Both the position numbers and the translations under genes were made by a program. The notes under the pieces were generated by a model. That model did no database searches. It was given only the letters and a program-made list of their open reading frames with translations, and had not been told where the DNA came from. Positions 1 to 8,050 of a DNA stretch of 64,000 nucleotides are shown piece by piece (within the stretch, counting starts at the first letter, position 1; each line of letters opens with the position of its first letter). The DNA comes from DASTFY01 sp963769115 (GTDB lineage Bacteria > Actinomycetota > Acidimicrobiia > Acidimicrobiales > Ilumatobacteraceae), in the NCBI GenBank assembly GCA_963769115.1, contig CAVYKN010000017.1:62001-126000 (forward strand). Direction: 5' to 3'.

Positions 1-38
1 GGCTGATGACCCATGGCGGGCGGACGCGCCCGCCGAGC

Positions 39-59
39 TATACTGACTGACGAGTCAGT
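39..59 (+). promoter_or_regulatory. Promoter -10 box overlapped by a TetR-type operator
   Basis: TATACT at 39-44 is a near-consensus -10 box. It overlaps a perfect inverted repeat at 42-59, with 7-base arms ACTGACT and AGTCAGT around GACG. Short palindromes of the ACTGAC/GTCAGT kind are common TetR-family operators. No convincing -35 box precedes it. Binding here would block transcription of the oxidoreductase and Rieske genes. The cognate regulator is not identified and may lie upstream of the window. Confidence 0.6.
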
Positions 60-136
60 TAGGCGTCAACGATAGCGGACGCACAGCGGTCCCGGTGACG
101 CGAGCGATCGGGCGCAGAGGAACACGGGAGGCCGGG

Positions 137-1783
137 ATGGCGCAGCGCTGGGATGCGGTGGTGGTCGGCGGCGGTCACAACGGGTTGGTGGCGGCGGCGC
201 TCCTGGGCAAGGAGGGCCGGCGGGTGGCGGTGCTCGAGGCGCGCCCCGTCGTGGGCGGGGCTGCGGTGACCGAGCAGCCCTGGGGGCCGGAGTTCAAGGT
301 GACCGCTCTGAGCTACGTGATGAGCCTCATGCCCGACGCCATCGTGCACGGGCTCGACCTGGCCCGCCACGGCTACCACGTGTACCCGATGGGCCCCTCC
401 TACCTGGGCCTGCCCGACGGCCGGGGCCTGGTGATGGGGGAGGAGCCCGCCGACCGCTACAGCACCGTGGCCGCGTTCTCGAAGCGGGACGCCGTCGCGC
501 TGGAGCGTTGGGACGCCTGGATGGACGGCATCGCTGCCGTGCTCGGACCGCTGCTGACCCAGGTGCCACCCAAGCTGGGCTCGAAGCGGCCAGCGGACCT
601 GCTCGACCAGCTCAAGGTGGCCTGGCGCCTGCGGGGGCTCGACGTGACGAAGGCCGCCGACGTCACCCGGCTCTTCACCATGAGCGTGGGCGACCTGCTG
701 CGGGAGTGGTTCGAGTCCGATGCCGTCCAGGCGATGATGGCCGTCAACGGCGTGATCGGGACGTGGGCCGGTCCGGAGGAGCCGGGCACCGCCTACGTGA
801 TGCTGCACCACTCGATCGGCGACGTGGGTGCCGGGTCCTCGCTGGGGCAGTGGGGCTACCCCCGCGGAGGCATGGGTGCGGTCGCCGACGCCATCCGCCG
901 ATCAGCGGAGTCCTTCGGCGTCACGGTGCGCACCGGCGCGCCGGTGGAGCGGGTCCTCACCCGCGAGGGCCGGGTCACGGGCGTCGCCCTCGTGGACGGC
1001 GAGGAGCTGAGCACGGACACGGTGATCACCGCCGTGCACCCGCAGATCGGCTTCCTCCGCCACCTCGACGCCGCGGAGCTCCCCGACGACTTCGTCACCG
1101 CCATCCGGCGCTGGCGGAGCCGGAGCGGCACGGTCAAGGTCAACCTCGCGCTGTCGGAGCTGCCCGACTTCACGTCCCATCCTGGCACCCACCTGCAGCC
1201 CCACCACACCGGTGCCATCGAGCTCGCGCACTCGTTGGAGTACCTCGAGCAGGCGTTCCAGGAGGCCCGCAGCGGGCAGCCGGCCACGAGGCCGTTCAGC
1301 GACGGCTGCATCCCCTCGACGCTCGATCCGACGCTGTGTCCCGAGGGCACGCACGTGATGAGCCTCTTCACGCAGTGGGTGCCGTCGTCGTGGAGCGACG
1401 AGCCGCATCAGGACGAGCTCGAGGCCTACGCCGACCGGGTCGTGGCCGGCTACACCGAGCTCGCTCCCAACCTGGCCCGGTCCGTGATCCACCGCCAGGT
1501 CATCGGCCCGTACGACATGGAGCACACCTACGGCCTGATCGGTGGGAACATCTTCCACGGTGAGCTCTCGGTCGACCAGCTCTTCCACAACCGGCCCGCG
1601 GCCGGGTTCGCCGACTTCCGCTCGCCTATCCTCGGGCTCTACCAGGCCCACTCCGCCACCCACGGCGGCGGCGGGGTGTGCGGCATCCCGGGCTGGCAGG
1701 CGGCGCGGGCGGTGCTGGCGGACCAGCGCCGTGATGGCCGTCCGTGGCGCCGCCGCACCGCCAACCGCCCGGCGCAGGGCTGA
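137..1783 (+). CDS. FAD-dependent oxidoreductase, phytoene desaturase/PYROXD2-like
   Basis: A 548-residue flavoprotein. The N-terminal dinucleotide fold is clear: GGGHNGL near residues 10-16, followed by an acidic strand end (VLEARPVVGGAA) typical of the amine oxidase/phytoene desaturase superfamily. The C-terminal FAD motif GGGVCGIPGW is also present. ATG 137 is chosen over the in-frame codon at 95 because GGGAGG (126-131) sits 5 bases before it. It is followed after 27 bases by a Rieske oxygenase on the same strand, so the two are probably cotranscribed from the operator-controlled promoter at 39-59. Family members desaturate or oxidise isoprenoid-like and other hydrophobic substrates; the substrate here cannot be read from sequence. 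Confidence 0.85.
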   Translation: MAQRWDAVVVGGGHNGLVAAALLGKEGRRVAVLEARPVVGGAAVTEQPWGPEFKVTALSYVMSLMPDAIVHGLDLARHGYHVYPMGPSYLGLPDGRGLVMGEEPADRYSTVAAFSKRDAVALERWDAWMDGIAAVLGPLLTQVPPKLGSKRPADLLDQLKVAWRLRGLDVTKAADVTRLFTMSVGDLLREWFESDAVQAMMAVNGVIGTWAGPEEPGTAYVMLHHSIGDVGAGSSLGQWGYPRGGMGAVADAIRRSAESFGVTVRTGAPVERVLTREGRVTGVALVDGEELSTDTVITAVHPQIGFLRHLDAAELPDDFVTAIRRWRSRSGTVKVNLALSELPDFTSHPGTHLQPHHTGAIELAHSLEYLEQAFQEARSGQPATRPFSDGCIPSTLDPTLCPEGTHVMSLFTQWVPSSWSDEPHQDELEAYADRVVAGYTELAPNLARSVIHRQVIGPYDMEHTYGLIGGNIFHGELSVDQLFHNRPAAGFADFRSPILGLYQAHSATHGGGGVCGIPGWQAARAVLADQRRDGRPWRRRTANRPAQG

Positions 1784-1810
1784 GATCACGACGAGGAGGA
1801 GACGCTGAAG

Positions 1811-3028
1811 ATGGCCCGCACCCCCGCACCCCTGCCGACCCAGGAGTTGGAGGCCTGCCTCCGGCCGTTCGGTCATTCGCGGATGCTGCCGCGCCGCGCG
1901 TACACCGATCCCGACGTCCTGGCCTGGGAGCGGGCCAACTTCTTCGACGGGAGCTGGGTCTGCGCCGGCCGGACGGCGGACGTCGCCGAACCCCGGTCGC
2001 AGAAGGCCGTGCGCATCGGCACGACCGGCGTGCTGCTCACCCGCGACGGCGACGGCGCGCTGCACGCGTTCGCCAACATCTGCCGCCATCGTGGCCACGA
2101 GCTCCTGGCTTGTGGCGCCTCGACGGTCCGGGGCGTGGTGCAGTGCCCGTACCACGCATGGAGCTACGAGCTCGACGGCGCGCTGCGCCTGGCGCCGCAC
2201 TTCGGCGAGGTCCCCAACTTCGAGCCCTCCGTCATGGGGCTGCAGCCGCTCGCCCATGCCGAGTGGGGAGGTTGGGTCTTCGTCAACGTCGACGGGCAGG
2301 CCGGTCCGTTCGAGGACCACCTGGGCGCGTTCGGCGCACTGACCGAAGGCTGGGAGTGCGAGCGGCTGGTCGTGGCGGCGAGCCACGACTACGACCTCCA
2401 GGCCAACTGGAAGATCGCCATCGAGAACTACCACGAGTGCTACCACTGCCCGCTCATCCACCCGCAGCTCTGCAAGGTCTCGCCCAGCGACTCCGGCGAC
2501 AACTTCCAGGACGAGGCCGGCGCGTGGGTCGGTGGCGACATGGACCTCGCTGATGACGCCGAGACGATGAGCCTCGACGGCCGGTCCGGCGGCGTGGTGC
2601 TGCGCGGCCTCGACGACGTCCAGCGCCGTCAGGTGCTGTACGTGAACCTGTTCCCCAACCTGCTGGTCAGCCTCCATCCCGACTACGTGATGACGCACCG
2701 CATCGAGCCGGTCACCCCGGGAACCAGCCGGGTGGAGTGCCAGTGGCTGTTCCCGCCCGAGGCGGTGGAGCAGCCCGGCTTCGACCCCAGCTACGCCGTG
2801 GACTTCTGGGACATCACCAACCGGCAGGACTGGGCCGCGGTGGAGTCCGTGCAGCGCGGCGTGGCCTCGCCCCGCTTCATCCCGGGCATCTTGAGCGGGT
2901 CGGAGGATGCCGTGTACCACTTCGTGACGATGGTGGCCTCCGGCTACATGGGTCGCGAGCTGGCGCGCGCGTCCGTGGAGGGCGGACTGGCGCCGTCGAA
3001 GAGGTCGGTGAACCCGGCCGGCTCGTAG
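1811..3028 (+). CDS. Aromatic-ring-hydroxylating oxygenase alpha subunit (Rieske)
   Basis: A 405-residue Rieske non-heme iron oxygenase. The [2Fe-2S] ligands are C91-x-H93 and C112-x2-H115. The mononuclear iron motif ENYHECYHCPLIHP gives H212 and H217, with a probable third carboxylate ligand in the C-terminal half. Length matches the alpha subunit family. A GAGGAGGAG run just upstream of ATG 1811 is the ribosome site. No beta subunit, ferredoxin or reductase is adjacent, so electrons must come from elsewhere. With the preceding FAD oxidoreductase it may form a two-step oxidation unit for a hydrophobic substrate (inference). Its last 85 bases overlap the convergent gene on the other strand. 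Confidence 0.9.
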   Translation: MARTPAPLPTQELEACLRPFGHSRMLPRRAYTDPDVLAWERANFFDGSWVCAGRTADVAEPRSQKAVRIGTTGVLLTRDGDGALHAFANICRHRGHELLACGASTVRGVVQCPYHAWSYELDGALRLAPHFGEVPNFEPSVMGLQPLAHAEWGGWVFVNVDGQAGPFEDHLGAFGALTEGWECERLVVAASHDYDLQANWKIAIENYHECYHCPLIHPQLCKVSPSDSGDNFQDEAGAWVGGDMDLADDAETMSLDGRSGGVVLRGLDDVQRRQVLYVNLFPNLLVSLHPDYVMTHRIEPVTPGTSRVECQWLFPPEAVEQPGFDPSYAVDFWDITNRQDWAAVESVQRGVASPRFIPGILSGSEDAVYHFVTMVASGYMGRELARASVEGGLAPSKRSVNPAGS

Positions 3029-4068
3029 GGCCCGATCACGAGCTGCTCCAGCACCCCGGTGCCGGTCCGGTCGCCGAAGGTCGCCCGGCACACGGCCTGC
3101 ACGTGGAGGTGGTGGAGGGCCAGCGGATCGGGCACCGGCAGATCCCAGCGCTCTCCGGCCGAGGCCGACTCGCCCTTCCAGACCCCGTGGCCCCACTCCG
3201 GGTGCAGGTAGCCGAGCCCGAGCATCTGGAACTCCCACAGCGGTTCCAGGCGCAACGTCTGCAGCTCCCCGCCCTTGCCGACCAGGTCGATCTCCGCGTG
3301 GACCGCCCGGCGGGTCCCCGCACGCCATTCGACGCGGTGGGCGACGGCCTGGACCGGCTCCGGCGCGCCGGTGCCCACCGGGACGATGAAGCCGCTCCGG
3401 TGCCACGGCGTCCCGTCGGCCTCCTCGTTGGAGGCGAAGTGCACGCAGATGTCGTCGAAGTTGGTCGGCGCCCACAGCCAGAAGAACTGGGGAGCAGGCC
3501 CGGGAACGCCACCACCGCGCTCACCGACCGGACGGATGCCCCACGAGCGGTCGCGGCAGCCCCGCACCTGCCCGGTAGCCAGCTCGATGCGCCGGCCGTC
3601 GACCTCCAGCCAGCCCGACCACTCACCCCACTGCGTGAGCCGGGTGTAGTCGAAGACGACGCGCGTCCCGTGCCGCCGGGTGAACCGCGGCTCTTCGACC
3701 GCGGCCGTGCGTGCGGTGAACACGAGGTCCGCGGCGAGGCCCTCGTCGCGGGCGTCGACGACGATCCGCAGCGACTGCAGCGGCGCGACCACCTCTACCG
3801 TGACCGGCCCGACGGTCGTCGAGCGGTCGGTCGGGCAGCGGCCCGAGGTGTGGACGCTCACCTGCCGGCCCTCGCTGACGACGCTGAAAGCGGCGTCGAT
3901 GACCTCGCGATTGGGATACAGGCCCAGCGCTACGCCGAAGAACAGGCTCCCGTCGGTCGTGCCGCCGTTGAAGAAGTAGCGGTCGTAGTGGTTGGGATCG
4001 GACGTGGCCGGATGGGCCAGCGGCTCGGGGGTCTGGTGGACCGGGAGGTCGTCGGCGGGACTGAGCAC
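2944..4068 (-). CDS. DUF7064/hydroxyneurosporene synthase (CrtC)-like protein
   Basis: A 374-residue protein without a signal peptide or membrane segment. The sequence is rich in beta strands and Trp/Tyr, with DPNHYDRYFFNG near the N terminus and CRDRSWGIRPVG in the middle. This pattern resembles the two-domain CrtC/AttH-like hydratase fold annotated as DUF7064/DUF7065 in actinobacteria. The family is mostly uncharacterised; some relatives hydrate isoprenoid double bonds. The start is a GTG at 4068, six bases after a TACGCT box, so the mRNA is probably leaderless. The 3' end runs 85 bases into the Rieske gene in antisense. The neighbouring redox genes suggest a role in the same lipid or terpenoid pathway (inference). 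Confidence 0.7.
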   Translation of the reverse strand: MLSPADDLPVHQTPEPLAHPATSDPNHYDRYFFNGGTTDGSLFFGVALGLYPNREVIDAAFSVVSEGRQVSVHTSGRCPTDRSTTVGPVTVEVVAPLQSLRIVVDARDEGLAADLVFTARTAAVEEPRFTRRHGTRVVFDYTRLTQWGEWSGWLEVDGRRIELATGQVRGCRDRSWGIRPVGERGGGVPGPAPQFFWLWAPTNFDDICVHFASNEEADGTPWHRSGFIVPVGTGAPEPVQAVAHRVEWRAGTRRAVHAEIDLVGKGGELQTLRLEPLWEFQMLGLGYLHPEWGHGVWKGESASAGERWDLPVPDPLALHHLHVQAVCRATFGDRTGTGVLEQLVIGPYEPAGFTDLFDGASPPSTDARASSRPM

Positions 4069-4074
4069 CGCCGG

Positions 4075-4092
4075 AGCGTAGGTGGATACCCT
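4075..4092. promoter_or_regulatory. Divergent leaderless promoters (DUF7064 and ctaA)
   Basis: On the minus strand TACGCT (4075-4080) lies 6 bases before GTG 4068. On the plus strand TACCCT (4087-4092) lies 8 bases before ATG 4101. With initiation 6-9 bases after a -10 box, both transcripts would begin at or next to the start codon. Only 32 bases separate the two start codons. Confidence 0.6.
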
Positions 4093-4100
4093 CGACGCCG

Positions 4101-5066
4101 ATGCCCGGCGCGGACGAGAGCCCGACCCCAGCCCCGATGACTCGCGCGGGCTGGTCGTTGTCGCCGTCCGCGTACCGACGGCTGACGCTCCTGGCCGCCC
4201 TCGCCCTCGCCGTCATCATCGTCACCGGCGCCCTGGTCCGTCTGACCGGCTCCGGCCTCGGGTGCCCGGACTGGCCGCAGTGCAACGAGACGCGCTTCGT
4301 CGACGTCTCCAGCACGCACGGCGCCATCGAGCAGGTGAACCGGCTGTTCACGGGCCTGGTCGCGATCGCCGTCGTGCTCGCCGTCCTGGGCTCGCTGGTG
4401 CGCCGGCCCCGGCGGCGGGACCTGCTGTGGCTGTCGATCGGGCTGGTGGCGGGCGTGATCGGCCAGATCGTCCTCGGCGGCATCACGGTGCTGACCGACC
4501 TGCACCCGGCCTCGGTGCAGGCGCACTTCGTGCTGTCGATCGTGATCCTCACCGACGCGCTGGTGCTCCACCAGCGTGCCTCCGAGGAGCCTGGCCCGTA
4601 CCAACCGGCGGCCGGCCGGCTGCTGCGCCGTGAGGTCCTGGCCGCGTCGGCCCTCGTCGGCCTGGCCATCGTGACCGGCACCGTGGTGACGGGGACCGGA
4701 CCGCACGGCGGGGACGAGGAGGCGAGACGGTTCGGGTTCGCGATCACCGACGTCGCCCGCATCCACAGCGTGACGGTGCTGGTGGCTACCGGCGCGCTCC
4801 TGTGGGTCGCGTGGCGCGCCCGTCGCGGGCCAGCGTGGTCGGTCGTCGGCGAGCCGCTCGGCGCAGTGCTGATCGCTCTCGTCGTCCAGGGGACGATCGG
4901 CTACATGCAGTACTTCAACGGCATTCCCGTGCCACTGGTCGCGCTGCACGTCACGGGTTCGGTCGTCGTCTGGTGGCTGACCTGCCGCCTCACCTTCGCC
5001 ACCCGCCAACCGGTCCCGCAGGCGTCGACCGCGCCAACCCCGGCTGACCGCGTGCTCAATCGTTGA
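4101..5066 (+). CDS. ctaA: Heme A synthase
   Basis: CtaA/Cox15 family, 321 residues, about eight hydrophobic segments. It oxidises the C8 methyl of heme O to a formyl group, giving heme A for cytochrome c oxidase in the cytoplasmic membrane. Visible signatures are LTGSGLGCPDWPQC with the paired cysteines C55 and C61 found in Gram-positive CtaA, and four likely heme-ligand histidines in STHGAIEQVNR, VQAHFVLS, RIHSVTV and ALHVTGS. Starts at ATG 4101 just after a TACCCT box, so probably leaderless. The last 11 bases overlap the convergent PH-domain gene. No ctaB or cox genes are adjacent. Confidence 0.92.
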   Translation: MPGADESPTPAPMTRAGWSLSPSAYRRLTLLAALALAVIIVTGALVRLTGSGLGCPDWPQCNETRFVDVSSTHGAIEQVNRLFTGLVAIAVVLAVLGSLVRRPRRRDLLWLSIGLVAGVIGQIVLGGITVLTDLHPASVQAHFVLSIVILTDALVLHQRASEEPGPYQPAAGRLLRREVLAASALVGLAIVTGTVVTGTGPHGGDEEARRFGFAITDVARIHSVTVLVATGALLWVAWRARRGPAWSVVGEPLGAVLIALVVQGTIGYMQYFNGIPVPLVALHVTGSVVVWWLTCRLTFATRQPVPQASTAPTPADRVLNR

Positions 5067-5715
5067 GGACGGCATCCGGCGGCACGTTCGTCGTCGAGGC
5101 CGGCGGCTCGTCCGGGCCGGCCATCCAGAACGGCACCGTCCTGCCCTGCTTGGCCTCGACCATCTCCCCGATCACGCGGTGGAAGCGATGGGGCTGGCGC
5201 AGGTCCTTGATCTCCTTGAAGCCCGAGTCCTCGTTGGCCGACTCGATGCGCACCGTGGCGTAGCCGAGCATCCGCCCGATGAGCGTCTGCGTCATCGAGA
5301 TGTCAGTGACCTTGGCCCACGGGATCCACGCCATCTGCCGGCGGAGGATCCCCCATGAGCGGATGACCCGGAAGTTGGTGAGGACGTAGCGGGTGTACCA
5401 GAACTGCATGCGCTTGACGATGAGGTAGATGAGCAGCACGTCGAGGAGGACGAAGCCGATGGCGGCGACCGTCGTGTCGCCCCCGCCGCCGACCCAGGCC
5501 ACCAACAGGAGCAGGAGGAGCCCGATGCCGATGAGCTCCTTGGCCGCCTCGACAATGAACGCGTTGGTCGAGGGCTGGTCCATCAGGACGATGGTCTCGT
5601 CGGTGGTGAGGTAGGAGCGGACGATCTGATCGGGTGTGGGCAGCAGCATCGACAGCAGGTCGTACTTCGCCCGCTCCGGAGGCGGTGGCGGTGGCGGCGT
5701 GTAGGACGCGGCCAT
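5056..5715 (-). CDS. Membrane protein with bacterial PH (DUF304) domain
   Basis: A 219-residue protein. A Pro-rich N terminus (residues 5-12) is followed by two adjacent hydrophobic helices at roughly residues 60-100 and a bacterial pleckstrin-homology domain (YVLTNFRVIRSWGILRR, IPWAKVTDISM). That topology is typical of YdbS/DUF304 membrane proteins of unknown function, which often sit in small membrane-associated operons. It starts 12 bases after the stop of a 61-residue membrane protein on the same strand and is probably the last gene of the minus-strand operon that begins at 7940. Confidence 0.8.
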   Translation of the reverse strand: MAASYTPPPPPPPERAKYDLLSMLLPTPDQIVRSYLTTDETIVLMDQPSTNAFIVEAAKELIGIGLLLLLLVAWVGGGGDTTVAAIGFVLLDVLLIYLIVKRMQFWYTRYVLTNFRVIRSWGILRRQMAWIPWAKVTDISMTQTLIGRMLGYATVRIESANEDSGFKEIKDLRQPHRFHRVIGEMVEAKQGRTVPFWMAGPDEPPASTTNVPPDAVLND

Positions 5716-5727
5716 GGCGGCGTCGCC

Positions 5728-5913
5728 CTACTTGCTCTCGTCGGACCAGGAGGAGACGAAGTCGGCGAACTTGTTGAACAGGTCGGAGAAGAAGCTGCCG
5801 ACGTCGCTGAAGAACTCGCCGATGGCGTCGCCGGCGCCCGCAGGATCGTTCCAGATGAACAGGATCACGAACGCGATCACCAGGTAGAGCAGGATGCGCT
5901 TCAGGGTGAACAT
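5728..5913 (-). CDS. Small single-pass membrane protein
   Basis: A 61-residue protein with one N-terminal transmembrane helix (residues 5-21, RILLYLVIAFVILFIW) and an acidic, Phe/Ser-rich tail. GGGAGG on the minus strand lies 9 bases before ATG 5913, a good ribosome site that supports a real gene. It overlaps the end of the nitronate monooxygenase gene by 13 bases and precedes the PH-domain gene, so it is probably cotranscribed. Not recognised as a named family. Confidence 0.7.
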   Translation of the reverse strand: MFTLKRILLYLVIAFVILFIWNDPAGAGDAIGEFFSDVGSFFSDLFNKFADFVSSWSDESK

Positions 5914-6959
5914 GATCTGGAGACCTCCCGCGCGGCACCGGGCCGTTCGTCTCCGCTTGCGGCAAATCCTACTGATGGGATTCGCTCCGCCGCAACGACC
6001 CCCGCAAGGGCCTCCGCCGTGGCCACCAGTTCCCGCACCGTGTCGTTGATGATGTCGGCCACCGGCCGCACCTCGTCGATGCGCCCCATGACCTGCCCGC
6101 CGAGCGCGATCGAGGCCTCCATGTCCCCGCCGAAGTAGAGGTCCATCACCGAGCCGAACACCTCGAAGCCGACGTGCTCGTCCCGCTCCAGCTCGGTCGT
6201 GCGGGCCGTGCGGAGGGCGCGCAGGCCGGGACGGGAGAAGCGGTTGAGGAACACGGTGTCGGTCTCCGATGCGGCGACGATCGCCTGCTTCCAGTTGTCG
6301 TGGACGGGCGATTCGGCCGCGGAGACCATGCGGGTGCCCATCTGGACCCCCTCGGCCCCGAGGGCCATGGCGGCGGCCATCGTGCGCCCGTCGCAGATGC
6401 CGCCGGCCGCGATCACCGGCACGTCGAAGTGGGACGTGACGAGCGGCAGCAGCACCATGGACGCCACATCGCGCGGGTTCTTGAACCCGCCCCCCTCACC
6501 GCCCTCCACGACGAGACCGTCGACCCCGGCGTCCACCGCCTTGCGCGCCGCGGCGAGCGTGGGGACCACGTGGAAGACGGTGAGGCCGGCGTCCTTGAGC
6601 TGGCGGGTGTAGCGGTTGGGGTCCCCGGCCGAGGTCGTGACGAAGCGCACGCCCTGGTCGACCACGAACTCCACGATCGAGGGATCGCGCACGAACAGCT
6701 GGGCGATGTTGACGCCGAAGGGCTGATCCGTGAGCTCGCGCATCTTGCGGATCTCCTCGCGCACCGCGTCGAGCTCGCCGGAGGAGGTCTCGATGATCCC
6801 CAGGCCGCCGGCGTTCGACACCGCCGACGCCAGCTGGGCGCGCGCGATCCACCCCATCGGGGCCTGGACGATGGGGTACCGGATGCCGAGCAGCTCGCTG
6901 ACGCGGGTGCGGATCGGCGGCGGCGCATCTCGCGCGTCCGCCGGCGCGGCCTCGCTCAC
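5901..6959 (-). CDS. Nitronate monooxygenase (2-nitropropane dioxygenase family)
   Basis: FMN-dependent TIM-barrel enzyme of about 352 residues that oxidises alkyl nitronates. Signatures: YPIVQAPMGWIARAQLASAV at the N terminus, VVEGGEGGGFKNP in the middle, and AAGGICDGRTMAAAMALGAE followed by GVQMGTRMV for phosphate binding. An upstream in-frame run to 7211 is an artefact created by a frameshift in the preceding gene. The true start is GTG 6959, whose GTGA overlaps the stop of the Nfu gene, implying translational coupling. The physiological substrate is unknown; many actinobacterial homologues are detoxifying or uncharacterised. Confidence 0.88.
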   Translation of the reverse strand: MSEAAPADARDAPPPIRTRVSELLGIRYPIVQAPMGWIARAQLASAVSNAGGLGIIETSSGELDAVREEIRKMRELTDQPFGVNIAQLFVRDPSIVEFVVDQGVRFVTTSAGDPNRYTRQLKDAGLTVFHVVPTLAAARKAVDAGVDGLVVEGGEGGGFKNPRDVASMVLLPLVTSHFDVPVIAAGGICDGRTMAAAMALGAEGVQMGTRMVSAAESPVHDNWKQAIVAASETDTVFLNRFSRPGLRALRTARTTELERDEHVGFEVFGSVMDLYFGGDMEASIALGGQVMGRIDEVRPVADIINDTVRELVATAEALAGVVAAERIPSVGFAASGDERPGAAREVSRSCSP

Positions 6960-7211
6960 AGGTGCTCGGCGGCCGCAGCCTCGACGGCGGCGACGATGGG
7001 ATCCCAGCTGGCGCCGGGCTCGCGGGTCACGGTGACGAAGTCGTTGACGCCGAACAGGTTCACCACGCCGGGTGCCGCGAACACCGCCTGGGCGAAGGGC
7101 GTGTCCGCCTCGTCCGCGCTGGCCACGTTGATCATCGTCGCCGAGCGTGATGTCGAGGGTGAACTTCAAGGCGTCCGGGTTCGGCGTCGGGCTCTGGTGC
7201 GCGCTGGCCAC
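6956..7211 (-). CDS. Nfu N-terminal domain protein (frameshifted)
   Basis: An 84-residue protein consisting only of the scaffold N domain. It starts with SPTPNPDALKFTLDITLG, the hallmark of the Nfu/NifU N-terminal domain, and continues in a second frame as MINVASADEADTPFAQ then GVVNLFGVNDFVTVTRE, ending AAAAEHL. One extra base near 7135-7140 separates the two halves. The C-terminal CxxC Fe-S domain of true Nfu is absent, so it cannot itself bind a cluster in the usual way. It starts 9 bases after the histidine phosphatase stop and overlaps the nitronate monooxygenase start by 4 bases. Confidence 0.75.
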
Positions 7212-7220
7212 GGCCGGACG

Positions 7221-7940
7221 CTACTGGTTGGCGGGCACCGACGTCCCTTGTCCGAGCACCGGGTCGTACAGGTGGTGGCAGTCGTTGGCGACCACCACAT
7301 AGTGCGCGACCTCGCTCCCGTCCGCGGCGATGCGGACCACGGTGATGCTCGTGTTCTCCACCGTGAGCCACAGGCTGTGGTGCACGCCGAACACCTCGGC
7401 CAGGTAGGCGTTGATCACCCCGCCGTGGACGACGACGGCGGTGGTGCCGCCGGGGTGGCGCTCGGCCACGCGGTCGACCGCCTGGACCACGCGGGTCCGG
7501 AGCGCGTCGTCACCCTCGCCGCCGGGGATGCCGTCCCAGCGCCGCGTCCGCGCCCAGGCCACCCACTCGGGGTCGCGCGCCGCCGCCCGGCGCCGGAACT
7601 CGCCCTGCCCCCAGTCGCCGAGGAGGACCTCCTGGAGGTCCGGATCGGTCTGCACCTCCAGGCCTCGTGGATCCGCGAGGGCAGCAGCGGTCTCGACCGC
7701 CCGGCGCAGGTGCGAGGCGTACACGGCGTCGAGCTCCTTCGGGGCCAGGCGGGCGGCGAGCGCCTCGACCTGCCGGCGGCCGTCGGGGTGCAGACCGGGG
7801 TCGGCCGCCTCCTCGCTGCCCGGCACGACGTCCGCCGAGCGGCCGTGGCGGATGAGGAGCAGTTCGCACGACTGGCCGCCGGGCTCGAGGAGCGTGGGCT
7901 GCGGCACCGCCGCCCTGACGTTCATCGGCCCGGTGTCCAT
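7221..7940 (-). CDS. Histidine phosphatase family protein (phosphoglycerate mutase-like)
   Basis: A 239-residue protein. The catalytic motif LLLIRHGRS gives R31, H32 and G33, and VVVHGGVINAYL carries the second histidine. The acid/base region LQEVLLGDWGQGEF follows the family pattern. This superfamily removes phosphate from sugars, nucleotides or proteins through a phospho-histidine intermediate; specificity cannot be told from sequence. It is the first gene of a five-gene minus-strand operon. TAAGGT at 7947-7952 sits 6 bases before ATG 7940, so the message is probably leaderless. Confidence 0.82.
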   Translation of the reverse strand: MDTGPMNVRAAVPQPTLLEPGGQSCELLLIRHGRSADVVPGSEEAADPGLHPDGRRQVEALAARLAPKELDAVYASHLRRAVETAAALADPRGLEVQTDPDLQEVLLGDWGQGEFRRRAAARDPEWVAWARTRRWDGIPGGEGDDALRTRVVQAVDRVAERHPGGTTAVVVHGGVINAYLAEVFGVHHSLWLTVENTSITVVRIAADGSEVAHYVVVANDCHHLYDPVLGQGTSVPANQ

Positions 7941-7946
7941 GCCCGC

Positions 7947-7952
7947 ACCTTA
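7947..7952 (-). promoter_or_regulatory. Leaderless-type -10 box for the histidine phosphatase operon
   Basis: TAAGGT on the minus strand, 6 bases before ATG 7940, with no ribosome site between them. Confidence 0.5.
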
Positions 7953-8050
7953 TGGTGATGAACAGCATGGCTCACCGTCCACCCGCCGAGTGGCTAGGGT
8001 GCGCCCACTTCCGCATGGGGCGGAGGGGGACCCAAGGGGAAGCCGCGGAG

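Noticed and set aside
902..3475. 857-residue open frame on the minus strand over the oxidoreductase and Rieske genes
   Set aside because: Low-complexity, Arg/Gly/His-rich translation with no motifs, antisense to two conserved genes; a GC-rich shadow frame.
5901..7211. Nitronate monooxygenase with a 84-residue N-terminal extension resembling Nfu
   Set aside because: The extension is the separate Nfu-domain gene brought into frame by a one-base error; the out-of-frame remainder restores a normal Nfu N domain with its own stop.
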